Shown here one piece after another: positions 9,798 to 22,242 of a stretch of DNA of 64,000 bases (its first letter is position 1; every line of letters starts with the position of its first letter). Made by a program: the position numbers and the translations under genes. Source of the DNA: Alphaproteobacteria bacterium. Its GTDB lineage: Bacteria; Pseudomonadota; Alphaproteobacteria; Micropepsales; Micropepsaceae. A model generated the notes under the pieces. The model did no database searches and had not been told where the DNA came from. It saw nothing but the letters and a program-made list of their open reading frames with translations. The stretch lies in assembly GCA_947475445.1 (NCBI GenBank), contig CANJLC010000002.1:62001-126000 (forward strand), given 5' to 3'.

Positions 9798-10856
9798 ATG
9801 TCCTTGCCGAAAATCCTACCCCTTCTGGCGCTTGCCGCCCTGCTGTTCGGCTCTGTCCCGGTGGGCCCCGCTTTTGCCGCCGACCCGCCCTATACCGTCA
9901 GCGACGTCCATGTGGATGCCACCGCCGCATCGCCGGCCGAGGCGCTCAATGCCGCCATGGGGCAGGGCCGCCCCAAGGCGTGGCAGATTCTCTATCGCCG
10001 CCTGACGCGCCAGGCCGACTGGGCCCGCCAGCCGCAGCTGGATATCAATGCCCTGCTGCGCATCACGCGCGGCTTCACCACCGCCAATGAGCGCCGCTCC
10101 ACCACCCGCTATGTCGCGGACGTTACCTTCATGTTCAATCCCGATGCCGTGAACCGGCTGCTGCAGGGCGCGGGCATCGCCTTCACCCAGGGCGCGGCCA
10201 AGACCGTGCTGATCGTGCCGCTGTCGCCCGGCTTTGCCGCCAACGGTCCCTGGGCCCAGGCGCTGAATGCGCCCGCGCTGAAAAATTCCAACGTGCCCTT
10301 CCGCGTCGCCACCGAGGCCGATGCCGCCAGCCTGAAGACGCTCAATTTCGACACCGCCAGCTGGGGCGATGTTTCCGCCGCGGCGCGCAAGATCAACGCC
10401 AGCGAAGCGGCTTTGGTGCAGACCGTCTATGCCAACAACAAGGTGACGGTGAATATCCGCCGCATCGGCGTGGGCGAAAGTCCGGCCAAGGCCAGCGTGG
10501 ATGTGCCGCTGGCCGGCACGCTGGGCAACACCTATCCGCTGGCCGCCAACGCGGCGCTGGACGCCATCGAGGATATGTGGAAATCGCGCGCCGTGATCAA
10601 TTACAGCCAGCGCGGCACCCTGACCGCCAATGTGCGCATGTCCTCGCTGCAGCAATGGGGCGCCATCCAGACCGCGCTGGGCAGCGCCGACAATGTCACC
10701 GGCGTGACGGTGAACGCCATGGATATCGGCTATGCCCAGATTTCCATTTCCTACCTGGGCAGTTCCGACCAGCTGCGCGACACGCTGGGCGGCGCCGGCC
10801 TGGCGCTGACGCCGGTGCGCGGCGGCAGCTGGACGCTGGCCATGAACGGCGGCTGA
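9798..10856 (+). CDS. DUF2066-like exported protein
   Basis: Signal peptide; YTVSDVHVDATAASPAEALNAAMGQGRPKAWQILYRRLT; divergent from purM and upstream of an hda-like gene. Confidence 0.78.
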   Translation: MSLPKILPLLALAALLFGSVPVGPAFAADPPYTVSDVHVDATAASPAEALNAAMGQGRPKAWQILYRRLTRQADWARQPQLDINALLRITRGFTTANERRSTTRYVADVTFMFNPDAVNRLLQGAGIAFTQGAAKTVLIVPLSPGFAANGPWAQALNAPALKNSNVPFRVATEADAASLKTLNFDTASWGDVSAAARKINASEAALVQTVYANNKVTVNIRRIGVGESPAKASVDVPLAGTLGNTYPLAANAALDAIEDMWKSRAVINYSQRGTLTANVRMSSLQQWGAIQTALGSADNVTGVTVNAMDIGYAQISISYLGSSDQLRDTLGGAGLALTPVRGGSWTLAMNGG

Positions 10857-10862
10857 CGCCAA

Positions 10863-11495
10863 ATGGTGCAGCTCGTTCTGCCCCTCGAACCCAACAACGC
10901 GATGACGCGCGCCGACTTCATTGTCGCGCCCGGCAATGCCCGCGCCTTGGCTTTCGTGGATTCCTTTCCCGATTGGCCTGCGCCGGCCGTCGCGCTTTAT
11001 GGACCGTCAGCCTCCGGCAAGACCCACCTGGCGCGGATTTGGGCGCAGGTCTGCGGCGCCACGCTGCTGGATGCGCGCAGCCTGCGCGATCCGGTTGCCG
11101 GTCCCGCCGTGGTCGAGAATGTCGACAGCGCGCCCACTTTCGCGCATGAGCCGGCCCTGTTCGCCATGCTGGAGCAGGGCGCTCCGGTGCTGCTCACCGG
11201 CCGCACCGCGCCGTCGTCATGGCCGGTGTCGCTGCCCGATCTCAAGTCGCGTTACGGCGCGCTCCTGTCCTTCGAACTGGGCGCCTCGGATGAGGCGCTG
11301 CTGATGGCGCTGGCGGTCAAGCTGTTCGCGGACCGCCAGGTGACCGTTCCTGAAAGCGTGGTGACCCACCTGGTGCGCACCCTGGAACGCTCGCCGGCGG
11401 CCCTGCGGGACTTCATCCAGAAGGCCGACGCGCATGCTTTGGCCGAGAAAAAACCGGTGAATCTCCAATTGATACGGGCACTTATGGCAAATTAA
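10863..11495 (+). CDS. hdaA: DnaA-related regulatory protein (Hda/HdaA-like)
   Basis: QLVLPLE N-terminal clamp-binding-like motif, ALYGPSASGKTHLARIW P-loop, DnaA-like AAA+ layout. Confidence 0.8.
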   Translation: MVQLVLPLEPNNAMTRADFIVAPGNARALAFVDSFPDWPAPAVALYGPSASGKTHLARIWAQVCGATLLDARSLRDPVAGPAVVENVDSAPTFAHEPALFAMLEQGAPVLLTGRTAPSSWPVSLPDLKSRYGALLSFELGASDEALLMALAVKLFADRQVTVPESVVTHLVRTLERSPAALRDFIQKADAHALAEKKPVNLQLIRALMAN

Positions 11496-11541
11496 CGGTT
11501 TTTGTCACGACACGTTTAAGGTTTTGACCTAGACTCCTGCC

Positions 11542-13761
11542 ATGTCCATCCAGCCTCTGCCCGCCAATGACGCGCCGGCCAGCGCGTCCACCGAGAATCC
11601 GCTTTCGACAGCGGATGTGGTGATGCTTGCGCACCAGGGCGACAACACCGATTTTGATCCCGCCAGCCCGTCGCGTTTCGTCAACCGCGAACTCAGCTGG
11701 CTGGCCTTCAACCGCCGCGTCATCGAGGAAGCGCAGAACCGCCGCCATCCCTTGTTCGAGCGGGTGCGGTTTCTCTCCATCTCCGCCTCCAATCTCGATG
11801 AATTCTACATGGTGCGTGTCGCCGGCCTGATGGGCATGGTGCAGGCCGGTGTCGCCACGCCATCCGCCGACGGCATGACGCCCGCCGAGCAGCTGGCGCA
11901 GGTGGACGCCACGGCGCGCCAGCTGATCGCCGACCAGCAGCGCGTCTGCGCCGGCCTGCTGCAGGAACTGCGCAAGGAAAATGTCAGTGTCGTCACCGGC
12001 GAGGAAATCAACGACACCGACCATGCCTGGCTGAGCGCCCAGTTCGCCGAACAGATTTTCCCCGTGCTGACCCCGCTGGCGATCGACCCCGCGCATCCCT
12101 TTCCCTTCATTCCCAATCTGGGCTTCACCATCGCCCTGTCGCTGGTCAACCGGCGCGACGGCAAGAGTTTCTCGGCCCTGATCCCGGTGCCGCCGCAGCT
12201 GCGCCGCTTCATGCGCCTGCCCGACACCGAGCGGCGCGTGCGCTTTATTCCCCTGGAAGAGGTGATGGCGCTGTTCTTCGACCGGCTGTTCCCCGGCCAC
12301 AGCGTCAGCGGCTGGGGCATGTTCCGCATCCTGCGCGACAGCGACGTGGAAGTGGAAGAAGAAGCCGAAGATTTGGTGCTGCTGTTTGAATCGCTGCTCA
12401 AGCGCCGCCGCCGCGGCAGCGTCATCCACATGAAATGCAGCAAATCCATGCCGGGAGCCTTGCGCCATTTCATCGCCAGCCACCTGGACCTGGACGACAG
12501 CGAAATCGTCATCATCGAAAACCTGATGGGCCTGTCGGACCTGTCCAAGCTGATCCTGCCCGAACGCCCCGATTTGCAGTTCAAGCCCTACCTGGCCCGT
12601 TTCCCTGAACGCATCCGCGACCATGGCGGCGACTGTTTTGCCGCCATCCGGGAAAAGGACCTGATCGTCCACCATCCCTTTGAAAGCTTCGACACGGTGG
12701 TGCAGTTCCTGCGCCAGGCCGCTGCCGATCCCGATGTGGTGGCGATCAAGCAGACGCTTTACCGCACCAGCTCCGACAGCCCCATCGTCGCGGCCCTGAT
12801 CGAGGCGGCGGAAGCCGGCAAGTCCGTCACCGCCCTGGTGGAGCTGAAAGCCCGCTTCGACGAAGCCGCCAACATCAAATGGGCCCGCGACCTGGAACGG
12901 GCCGGCGTGCAGGTGGTCTATGGCTTTATTGCCCTCAAGACCCACGCCAAGATTTCCCTGGTGGTGCGCCGCGAGGCCGGACACCTCAACACCTATGTCC
13001 ATTTCGGCACCGGCAATTACCATCCCAACACGGCCAAGGTTTACACCGACCTGTCGCTGTTCAGCGCCGATCCGGCGCTGGGGCGCGACGCCGCCCAGGT
13101 GTTCAATTTCATCACCGGCTATGCCGAGCCCAGCAGCCTGGAAAAGCTGGCCATGTCGCCTTTCTCGCTGCGCGGCCGCCTGGCAGAGGCCATCCAGCAG
13201 GAAATCATGCACGCCAAGGCCGGCCGCCCCGCCGCCATCTGGGTGAAGCTGAATTCGCTGGTGGATCCGGCCATGATCGACGGCCTGTACCGCGCCAGCC
13301 AGGCGGGGGTGCAGATCGAACTGGTGATACGCGGCATCTGCTGCCTGCGCCCCGGGGTTCCCGGCCTGTCGGAGAACATCAAGGTCAAGTCCATCGTCGG
13401 CCGTTTCCTCGAACATGGCCGCATCATCTGTTTCGGCGCGGGACATGGCCTGCCGCACAAGGACGCCAAGGTATGGATTTCCTCGGCGGACTGGATGCCG
13501 CGCAACCTGGATCGCCGGGTGGAAACCCTGGTTCCCATCGAAAACCCCACGGTCCATCAACAAGTCCTTGACCAGATCATGGTGGCGCTGCTGAAGGACC
13601 GGGCGCAAAGCTGGTATATGCAGGCGGATGGCGCCTATGTGCGCGATTCTGAAGCAGAGGACCCGCATGCTTTCTCCGCGCATACCTATTTCATGACCAA
13701 TCCGTCCTTGTCTGGGCGCGGCCGGGCGCTCAAAATGACCACGTCCCCCAAACGGACCTGA
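11542..13761 (+). CDS. ppk1: Polyphosphate kinase 1
   Basis: [60 protein letters not shown]. Confidence 0.97.
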   Translation: MSIQPLPANDAPASASTENPLSTADVVMLAHQGDNTDFDPASPSRFVNRELSWLAFNRRVIEEAQNRRHPLFERVRFLSISASNLDEFYMVRVAGLMGMVQAGVATPSADGMTPAEQLAQVDATARQLIADQQRVCAGLLQELRKENVSVVTGEEINDTDHAWLSAQFAEQIFPVLTPLAIDPAHPFPFIPNLGFTIALSLVNRRDGKSFSALIPVPPQLRRFMRLPDTERRVRFIPLEEVMALFFDRLFPGHSVSGWGMFRILRDSDVEVEEEAEDLVLLFESLLKRRRRGSVIHMKCSKSMPGALRHFIASHLDLDDSEIVIIENLMGLSDLSKLILPERPDLQFKPYLARFPERIRDHGGDCFAAIREKDLIVHHPFESFDTVVQFLRQAAADPDVVAIKQTLYRTSSDSPIVAALIEAAEAGKSVTALVELKARFDEAANIKWARDLERAGVQVVYGFIALKTHAKISLVVRREAGHLNTYVHFGTGNYHPNTAKVYTDLSLFSADPALGRDAAQVFNFITGYAEPSSLEKLAMSPFSLRGRLAEAIQQEIMHAKAGRPAAIWVKLNSLVDPAMIDGLYRASQAGVQIELVIRGICCLRPGVPGLSENIKVKSIVGRFLEHGRIICFGAGHGLPHKDAKVWISSADWMPRNLDRRVETLVPIENPTVHQQVLDQIMVALLKDRAQSWYMQADGAYVRDSEAEDPHAFSAHTYFMTNPSLSGRGRALKMTTSPKRT

Positions 13762-13764
13762 GTC

Positions 13765-15276
13765 TTGTCGGCCGCATCTGATCTCAAACACGCCGCTTCG
13801 CCGCGCGCCGCCAGCAAGGCGCGCGCGCCCGTGGCCATTGTGGACATCGGCTCCAATTCCGTGCGCCTGGTGATCTATGAAAACGGCCTGCGCAACGCCG
13901 CCACCCTGCAGAATGAAAAGGCCATTTGCGGCATAGGCCGCGACATGGTTTCGACCGGGCGGCTGCATGACGAGGGCTGCGCCGAGGCGCTGGAAGCGCT
14001 GGCGCGTTTTCGCCTGCTGGCCGACGGGTTGGGCGTGGACGCGCGCGAGGCTGTCGCCACCGCCGCGGCCCGCGACGCCGTCAATGGCGGGGAATTCGTC
14101 ACCAGGGCGGAAAAAGCCTGGGGCTCGCCCATCCGCGTGCTGGCGGGCGAGGACGAAGCGCGCATCGCCGCCGAAGGGGTGGTGGCGGGCATTCCGAACG
14201 CCGACGGGCTTGTGGCGGACCTTGGCGGCGGCAGTCTTGATATGGTCACGGTGCGGGGCGGCGAAACCGGCAAGGCCTTCACGCTGCCTTTTGGTCCGCT
14301 CAGGCTGATGGACCAGGCGCGCGGCGAACCGGACCGCGCCCGCGATATCGTGGACAAGGGGCTGAAGAACCTGCCCGACCTGTCGGCGCCCGCATTGTAC
14401 GCGGTGGGCGGCATCTGGCGCAGCTTCGCGCGGGTGGACATGGAGGAAACCGGCTACCCGCTCCATGTGCTGCAGCAATATAACATTCCGCGTGGCCGCG
14501 CCTTGCGCCTGTGCAAGGTGCTGGCCGGCCTGTCGCGGGAATCCGTGCGCAAGATCAAGGTGGTTTCCAAGCGCCGCGCCGATGCCTTGCCTTACGGCGC
14601 CGTTGTTCTTGAGCGCCTGCTGATGGCGGGCGACATCAAGGATGTGGTGATCAGCGCCTATGGCCTGCGCGAGGGACTTTTCTATGCCCGGCTGCCGGCG
14701 GATGAGCGCGCCCGCGATCCGCTGCTGGAATTCGCCCGCGGCAGCAATGAGCGCCAGGCGCGCGTGCCCGGCCATGCCGGGGAAATGATCGAATGGACCG
14801 CGCCGCTGTTTGAAGGCGAGGGCAGCGAGCAACGCCGCCTGCGCGAGGCCTCTGCCTATTTCTCCGATGTCGGCTGGCGCCGCCATCCCGATGACCGCGC
14901 CGTGGGCGCCATGGGCCAGGTGCTGACCGCGCCCTTTGCCGGGGTGGACCATCGCGGCCGCGCCGTGATCGCCACCTCCATCTTCCATCGCTATTCCGGC
15001 GACGAGGATTTTCCCCGCGATCTCATCCTGGCGGGCCTGCTTGACAAGGATGACGAGAAGCGGGCGCTGCGCCTGGGCCTGGCCTGGCGCTTTGCCTTTT
15101 CGCTCTCGGCCTCGGCCATCGGCGAGCTGGGGCATTACAAGCTGCGCACCACGCCATCCAAGATCATCCTGGAAGTGCCCACCCGCCGCGAGGCGATCGC
15201 CAGCGATCCGGTCCAGAAAAGGCTGGGTGCGCTGGCCGAAGCCTTTGATAAACGCGGGGAAATCCTGGTCGGCTAA
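13765..15276 (+). CDS. ppx: Exopolyphosphatase / Ppx-GppA family
   Basis: VAIVDIGSNSVRLVIY; ADLGGGSLDMV; follows ppk1 by 3 nt; TTG start. Confidence 0.92.
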   Translation: MSAASDLKHAASPRAASKARAPVAIVDIGSNSVRLVIYENGLRNAATLQNEKAICGIGRDMVSTGRLHDEGCAEALEALARFRLLADGLGVDAREAVATAAARDAVNGGEFVTRAEKAWGSPIRVLAGEDEARIAAEGVVAGIPNADGLVADLGGGSLDMVTVRGGETGKAFTLPFGPLRLMDQARGEPDRARDIVDKGLKNLPDLSAPALYAVGGIWRSFARVDMEETGYPLHVLQQYNIPRGRALRLCKVLAGLSRESVRKIKVVSKRRADALPYGAVVLERLLMAGDIKDVVISAYGLREGLFYARLPADERARDPLLEFARGSNERQARVPGHAGEMIEWTAPLFEGEGSEQRRLREASAYFSDVGWRRHPDDRAVGAMGQVLTAPFAGVDHRGRAVIATSIFHRYSGDEDFPRDLILAGLLDKDDEKRALRLGLAWRFAFSLSASAIGELGHYKLRTTPSKIILEVPTRREAIASDPVQKRLGALAEAFDKRGEILVG

Positions 15277-15380
15277 CCGTCAGGACTTGCGCCTTTCCCC
15301 GGGGAGGGGTTTAAAGGGGGCTGATAGCGGCCAAGCCGCGCCCCGGCCTAGCCTTTTCAAGGGGTTGAAGGAGAAACACT

Positions 15381-15578
15381 ATGGGTGGTTTGAGCTGGAT
15401 CCATTGGCTGCTGCTGGGCGTCGTCGCCCTGCTTTTGTTCGGCGGCCGCGGCAAGGTTTCCGACCTGATGGGCGATTTCGGGCGCGGCATCAACAGCTTC
15501 AAGAAGGGCCTCAACGAAAAGGAAGAGCCCCGCGTCATCAACGCCGAAGAGAAGACCAAAGACACCGCGCCGCGGTAA
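15381..15578 (+). CDS. tatA: Twin-arginine translocase subunit TatA
   Basis: Short N-terminal [30 protein letters not shown]. Confidence 0.92.
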   Translation: MGGLSWIHWLLLGVVALLLFGGRGKVSDLMGDFGRGINSFKKGLNEKEEPRVINAEEKTKDTAPR

Positions 15579-15581
15579 TCC

Positions 15582-16001
15582 ATGTTCGACCTGTTCGCCC
15601 CGAGCCATCTGATAATCCTGCTCGCCGTGGCGCTGGTCGTGGTGGGGCCGAAGGATTTGCCCAAGCTGATGCACATGGCGGGCAAATGGGCCGGCAAGGC
15701 GCGCAATCTTGCGGGCGAATTCAAGAAAAGCTTCGACGACATGGCGCGCCAGACCGAGCTGGATGAGCTGCGCAAGGAAATCGAGGAGCTGCGCAACAGC
15801 CAGACGGTGAGCGACGTCGAAACCGCGCTGAACCAGCCGGTCGATCCGCTGATCCAGTCCCTCAATGACGGCATCGGTACCGGGCCCGAACCGCGCAGCG
15901 GCGAAATGCAGGTGACGGGGACGCAAATGCCCGAGCATACCGGCACCGGCATCGGCCCGATGCCGCCCATGCCTGAAACCGCGCCCAAGACCGCACCATG
16001 A
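15582..16001 (+). CDS. tatB: Twin-arginine translocase subunit TatB
   Basis: MFDLFAPSHLIILLAVALVVVGPKDLPKLM. Confidence 0.92.
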   Translation: MFDLFAPSHLIILLAVALVVVGPKDLPKLMHMAGKWAGKARNLAGEFKKSFDDMARQTELDELRKEIEELRNSQTVSDVETALNQPVDPLIQSLNDGIGTGPEPRSGEMQVTGTQMPEHTGTGIGPMPPMPETAPKTAP

Positions 16002-16795
16002 GTGTCGAACCCAGTCCCGACGACAAGGCGGCGCTGGACGCCACCCGCGCGCCGCTGATGGCGCACCTGATCGAACTGCGCCGGCGGCTGATCTGGGGCA
16101 TGGTCTCCTTCGTCATCGCCTTCGTGATCTGCTTTGCGCTGGCGACGCCAATCTTCACTTTTCTCACACAGCCGCTGCACCATGTGCTGAAGGGCAAGGC
16201 CAACGACCATTTCATCTACACCGCGCTGACCGAAGTCTTTTTCACCAATGTGAAGATCGGCATGTTTGGCGGGCTGTGCCTGGGCTTTCCCTTCATGGCG
16301 GCGCAGCTGTGGATGTTCGTGGCGCCCGGCCTTTACCGCCACGAGAAGAACGCCTTCTGGCCGTTCCTGGTGGCAACGCCCTTCCTGTTCCTGCTGGGCG
16401 CGGCGTTCGTTTATTATTTGATGCTGCCTTTTTCCATCCAGTTCTTCGCCGGCTACCAGACTGTGCCGACGCCTGACGTCATGGGCATCCAGCTCCAGGC
16501 CAAGGTGAGCGATTACCTCGATTTCGTGATGACGCTGATCTTTGCGTTCGGGCTCACCTTCCAGCTGCCGGTCTTGCTGTCGCTGCTGGGCAAGGTGGGG
16601 ATCGTCAGCGCCAAGGGCCTGCGCGAGGTGCGCCGCTATGCCTATGTCGGGCTGTTCGGCGTCGCCGCCATTTTCACGCCGCCCGATGCTTTCTCGATGA
16701 TCGCGCTGGCCGTGCCGCTGGTGGCGCTGTACGAGGCTTCGATCATCAGCGTGCTCCTGATCGAGCGCAGCAAGGCCCGGAAACCCGCTCCATAG
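15998..16795 (+). CDS. tatC: Twin-arginine translocase subunit TatC
   Basis: LMAHLIELRRRLIW; multiple TMs; TPPDAFSM; 4-nt overlap with tatB. Confidence 0.96.
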   Translation: MSVEPSPDDKAALDATRAPLMAHLIELRRRLIWGMVSFVIAFVICFALATPIFTFLTQPLHHVLKGKANDHFIYTALTEVFFTNVKIGMFGGLCLGFPFMAAQLWMFVAPGLYRHEKNAFWPFLVATPFLFLLGAAFVYYLMLPFSIQFFAGYQTVPTPDVMGIQLQAKVSDYLDFVMTLIFAFGLTFQLPVLLSLLGKVGIVSAKGLREVRRYAYVGLFGVAAIFTPPDAFSMIALAVPLVALYEASIISVLLIERSKARKPAP

Positions 16796-16806
16796 GAGCG
16801 CGAGGA

Positions 16807-16885
16807 TTTTTGTGGCCTGAACAGGAGCGTCGCGCGGAGCCTGCGCTAGCAGGTGAGCACGCGCGACGAACTCAGGACGCAAAAA
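16807..16885. terminator. Large imperfect bidirectional terminator between convergent tatC and histidine kinase genes
   Basis: TTTTTGtGgCCTGA ... CGTCGCGCG ... CCTGC-gcta-GCAGG ... CGCGCGACG ... TCAGGaCgCAAAAA; T/A tails on both sides. Confidence 0.7.
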
Positions 16886-16907
16886 GACTGCGCGTGGATC
16901 AGTACCC

Positions 16908-17963
<1,056 letters not shown>

Positions 17964-18084
17964 GCTTGCAGTGTAAGCCCTGCGTTATTGCATCGCGGTT
18001 TCGCGGCTTGGTCCAATTGCCGGGGTAATATTAGGACCCGGTTAAGCATCGGCCCCTTTTTGGCGGTTTTCCGCGGGGTTTTGA

Positions 18085-19434
<1,350 letters not shown>

Positions 19435-20202
19435 ATGCGCATCCTTGTCACCAATGACGACGGCATCCACGCCCCCGGCCTTGCCGTGGCCGAAAAGATC
19501 GCCCGCGAGATTTCCGACGATGTCTGGGTGATGGCGCCCGAGACCGAACAGTCCGGCGCCTCCCATTCGCTCACGCTGACCTCGCCGCTGCGGCTGCGCC
19601 AGATTTCCGAGCGCCGCTTTGCCGTTTCCGGCACGCCCACCGATTGCGTGATGATGGGCGCGCTGCATGTGCTGAAGGACAAGCCGCCCGCGCTGGTGCT
19701 GTCGGGCGTCAATGCCGGTTCCAACCTGGCCGATGACGTCACCTATTCCGGCACCATCGCCGGCGCCATGGAGGGCTGCGCCCTGGGAATTCCCTCGATC
19801 GCCCTGTCACAGGCATCCGATGAAGATTCGCGCGAACGGTTCGACTGGTCGCCAGGCTCCGCGCATGGCCCGTCCCTGATCCGCCGCCTAGTGGAAGCGG
19901 GCTGGCCGCGCGGCACGCTGATGAATGTCAATTTCCCCGCCTGCGCCGCCAACGAAGTCACCGGCACCGTGGTGGTGCCGCAGGGCCGCTATGACCTGCA
20001 GTCCACCGAGATCGAGGAACGCTTCGACGCCCGCGCCCGGGCCTATTACTGGATCGGCCTTCGCCGCCGCAAAGCCTCGCCGCCCGGCGACACCGACCTG
20101 GGCGCGGTTTATTCCAACAAAATCGCCGTCACGCCGCTGCACATGAACCTGACCGATGCACCCGCCCTGGCGAAAATGCGCCTGGCGCTGGGCCAAAAAT
20201 AA
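19435..20202 (+). CDS. surE: 5'-nucleotidase SurE
   Basis: MRILVTNDDGIHAPG; SGVNAGSNLADDVTYSGTI. Confidence 0.96.
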   Translation: MRILVTNDDGIHAPGLAVAEKIAREISDDVWVMAPETEQSGASHSLTLTSPLRLRQISERRFAVSGTPTDCVMMGALHVLKDKPPALVLSGVNAGSNLADDVTYSGTIAGAMEGCALGIPSIALSQASDEDSRERFDWSPGSAHGPSLIRRLVEAGWPRGTLMNVNFPACAANEVTGTVVVPQGRYDLQSTEIEERFDARARAYYWIGLRRRKASPPGDTDLGAVYSNKIAVTPLHMNLTDAPALAKMRLALGQK

Positions 20203-20220
20203 ACAAGGTCTTAAATTCAT

Positions 20221-20245
20221 CGCGCTTATGCTTAAGCGTTTTTTT
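20221..20245 (+). terminator. Rho-independent terminator after surE
   Basis: CGCTTA-tgct-TAAGCG followed by TTTTTTT. Confidence 0.65.
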
Positions 20246-20298
20246 ACTATTCGCGAACATGATCCATTCCGAGACATTCGTGCAGAAGGCATGAAACG

Positions 20299-20991
20299 AT
20301 GGAACGCGGATTGAAACTGGCCTTTGGACTGCTCGGCGCGATGCTGCCGATGCTGGCCGCCTGTACCCCGTCCACGCCGGAGACCGAATTGTCCTGGGGC
20401 GTCAATGACCGCTCCAGATCCGTGGCGTCGCGTCCCGCCAAAACCACCGCCCGCACCGCCCGGACCTATACCTATGTCGGCCCCGGCGAGAATTACGCCG
20501 TGCCCGCGCCCAAGCCGCGCCCCCAATATGTCGCCCAGCCCGCGCCGCGCCCGGCTTACCGCCCCGCCAGCTACCAGCCCTCCACCAGCTATACCGGTTC
20601 GGCCTCCGGCACTTTTGCCTGGCCGGCCAACGGCAAGGTGATCGCCGGTTTCGGTTCCACCGCCAGCGGCGAGCGCAATGACGGCATCAATATCGCCGTG
20701 CCTTTGGGCGCGCCGATCCGCGCTTCCGCCAGCGGCACCGTCACTTACTCCGGCAACGAGCTGAAGAATTACGGCAACCTGCTCCTGATCAAGCATGACA
20801 GCGGCTATGTCACCGCCTATGCCCATGCCGACCAGCTGCTGGTCAAGCGCGGCGATTTCGTCAGCAAGGGCCAGGTGATCGGCTATGCCGGCCACACCGG
20901 CGATGTCGCCACGCCGCAGCTGCATTTCGAAATCCGCCACGACACCACGCCGCTGAATCCGAACTCCCTGCTGGCGTCGCGCAGCTCTTAA
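20299..20991 (+). CDS. M23-family peptidase-like lipoprotein (NlpD/EnvC-type)
   Basis: Lipobox LAAC; Pro/Ala/Tyr-rich linker; HDSGYVTAYAHADQLLVKRGDFVSKGQVIGYAGHTGDVATPQLHFEIRHD. Confidence 0.88.
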   Translation: MERGLKLAFGLLGAMLPMLAACTPSTPETELSWGVNDRSRSVASRPAKTTARTARTYTYVGPGENYAVPAPKPRPQYVAQPAPRPAYRPASYQPSTSYTGSASGTFAWPANGKVIAGFGSTASGERNDGINIAVPLGAPIRASASGTVTYSGNELKNYGNLLLIKHDSGYVTAYAHADQLLVKRGDFVSKGQVIGYAGHTGDVATPQLHFEIRHDTTPLNPNSLLASRSS

Positions 20992-21869
20992 ATCTTCTTC
21001 CCCAGCTCGCCCGCCAGGGCTTGAATAAACTGCCACGCCACGCGGCCTGAGCGGTTGCCGCGGGTGATGGACCATTCCAGCGCCTTGGCGCGCAAATCCT
21101 CTGCCTTGATCTTCAGCCCGTAATGGCCGGCATAGCCCGTGACCATCGCCAGGTACTCGTCCTGGCCGCAATTGTGGAACCCCAGCCACAAGCCGAAACG
21201 GTCTGACAGCGAAACCTTTTCCTCCACCGCTTCGCCCGGATTGATGGCGGTGCCGCGTTCATTGTCCATGATATCGCGCGGCATCAGATGCCGCCGGTTG
21301 GAGGTGGCATAGAACAGCACATTGCCGGGCCGCCCCTCGATGCCGCCTTCCAGCGCCGCCTTCAGCGACTTGTAGCTGGTGTCGTCCTTGTCGAAGGAAA
21401 GATCGTCGCAATACAGCAGGAACCGTCGCTTGCTGGCGCGCAAAATTCGCAGCAGCTGGGGCAGGGTGGAAATATCCTCGCGGTGGACTTCCACCAGCAC
21501 CAGCTTCGCTGCGCCCTTGGCCTTTGCATTGATCTGCGCATGCACCGCCTTGACCAGCGAGCTCTTGCCCATGCCGCGCGCCCCCCACAGCAGGGCGTTG
21601 TTGGCCGGCAGGCCGCCCGCAAAACGCTGGGTGTTGGCGATCAGGGTATCGCGCTGGCTCTCGATGGCCTTGAGCAGCACCAGGTCGATTGCAGCGACAT
21701 GGGGCACGGCCACCAGCCCGCCCAGAAGCGGCTCCCAGACAAAAGCATCGCCGCTGGACGGCACGGCGGCATCTGTGGACGCGGGCGCCAGTCTTTCCAG
21801 CGCCTTTGCGATGCGCGCCAGAAGCGCTGTTTCACCGGCCAAAGCGCTCTTTTTTGCAGGTTTTTTCAT
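20988..21869 (-). CDS. DUF815-like AAA ATPase
   Basis: NNALLWGARGMGKSSLVKAVHAQ; LLYCDDLSFDKDDTSYKSLKAALEGG; YATSNRRHLMPR. Confidence 0.88.
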   Translation of the reverse strand: MKKPAKKSALAGETALLARIAKALERLAPASTDAAVPSSGDAFVWEPLLGGLVAVPHVAAIDLVLLKAIESQRDTLIANTQRFAGGLPANNALLWGARGMGKSSLVKAVHAQINAKAKGAAKLVLVEVHREDISTLPQLLRILRASKRRFLLYCDDLSFDKDDTSYKSLKAALEGGIEGRPGNVLFYATSNRRHLMPRDIMDNERGTAINPGEAVEEKVSLSDRFGLWLGFHNCGQDEYLAMVTGYAGHYGLKIKAEDLRAKALEWSITRGNRSGRVAWQFIQALAGELGKKI

Positions 21870-21892
21870 CCTAAGCCCTTGTTTTGACACGG

Positions 21893-21920
21893 TTGCAAAC
21901 CAGTCCGCCGCCGCTATAGT
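21893..21920 (+). promoter_or_regulatory. Putative sigma70-type promoter of yajC-secD
   Basis: TTGCAA-N16-TATAGT, 29 nt upstream of yajC ATG. Confidence 0.4.
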
Positions 21921-21948
21921 CCCGGGGCTTTTTGAGGCCCAAGCCCAT

Positions 21949-22242
21949 ATGGACATGTCCACTATTAACACGATCGCGCCGCTCGTTATCATCATGGCGA
22001 TCATGTATTTTTTGCTGATCCGGCCGCAGCAGCAGGTGCAGAAGAAGCTGCGCGAAAAGATCAACGCCGTGCGCCGCGGCGACATCGTGGTGACGGCCGG
22101 CGGCATTGTCGGCAAGGTGGCCAGGTCCCCGGCGGCGGAAGACCAGGAAGTTCTGGTCGAGATCGCCGACAATGTGCAGGTCAAGATCCTGAAATCCACG
22201 CTCAGCGATGTGCGTCCCAAGGCCGAGCCGGATAACAGCTGA
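21949..22242 (+). CDS. yajC: Preprotein translocase subunit YajC
   Basis: MYFLLIRPQQQVQKKLREKINAVRRGDIVVTAGGIVGKV; ORF trimmed to ATG 21949. Confidence 0.93.
   Translation: MDMSTINTIAPLVIIMAIMYFLLIRPQQQVQKKLREKINAVRRGDIVVTAGGIVGKVARSPAAEDQEVLVEIADNVQVKILKSTLSDVRPKAEPDNS

Noticed and set aside
11482-15135. 1217-aa minus-strand ORF opposite ppk1/ppx
   Set aside because: Antisense open frame produced by high-GC codon bias; His/Gln/Arg-rich low-quality translation, no recognisable domains; sense strand has certain ppk1 and ppx.
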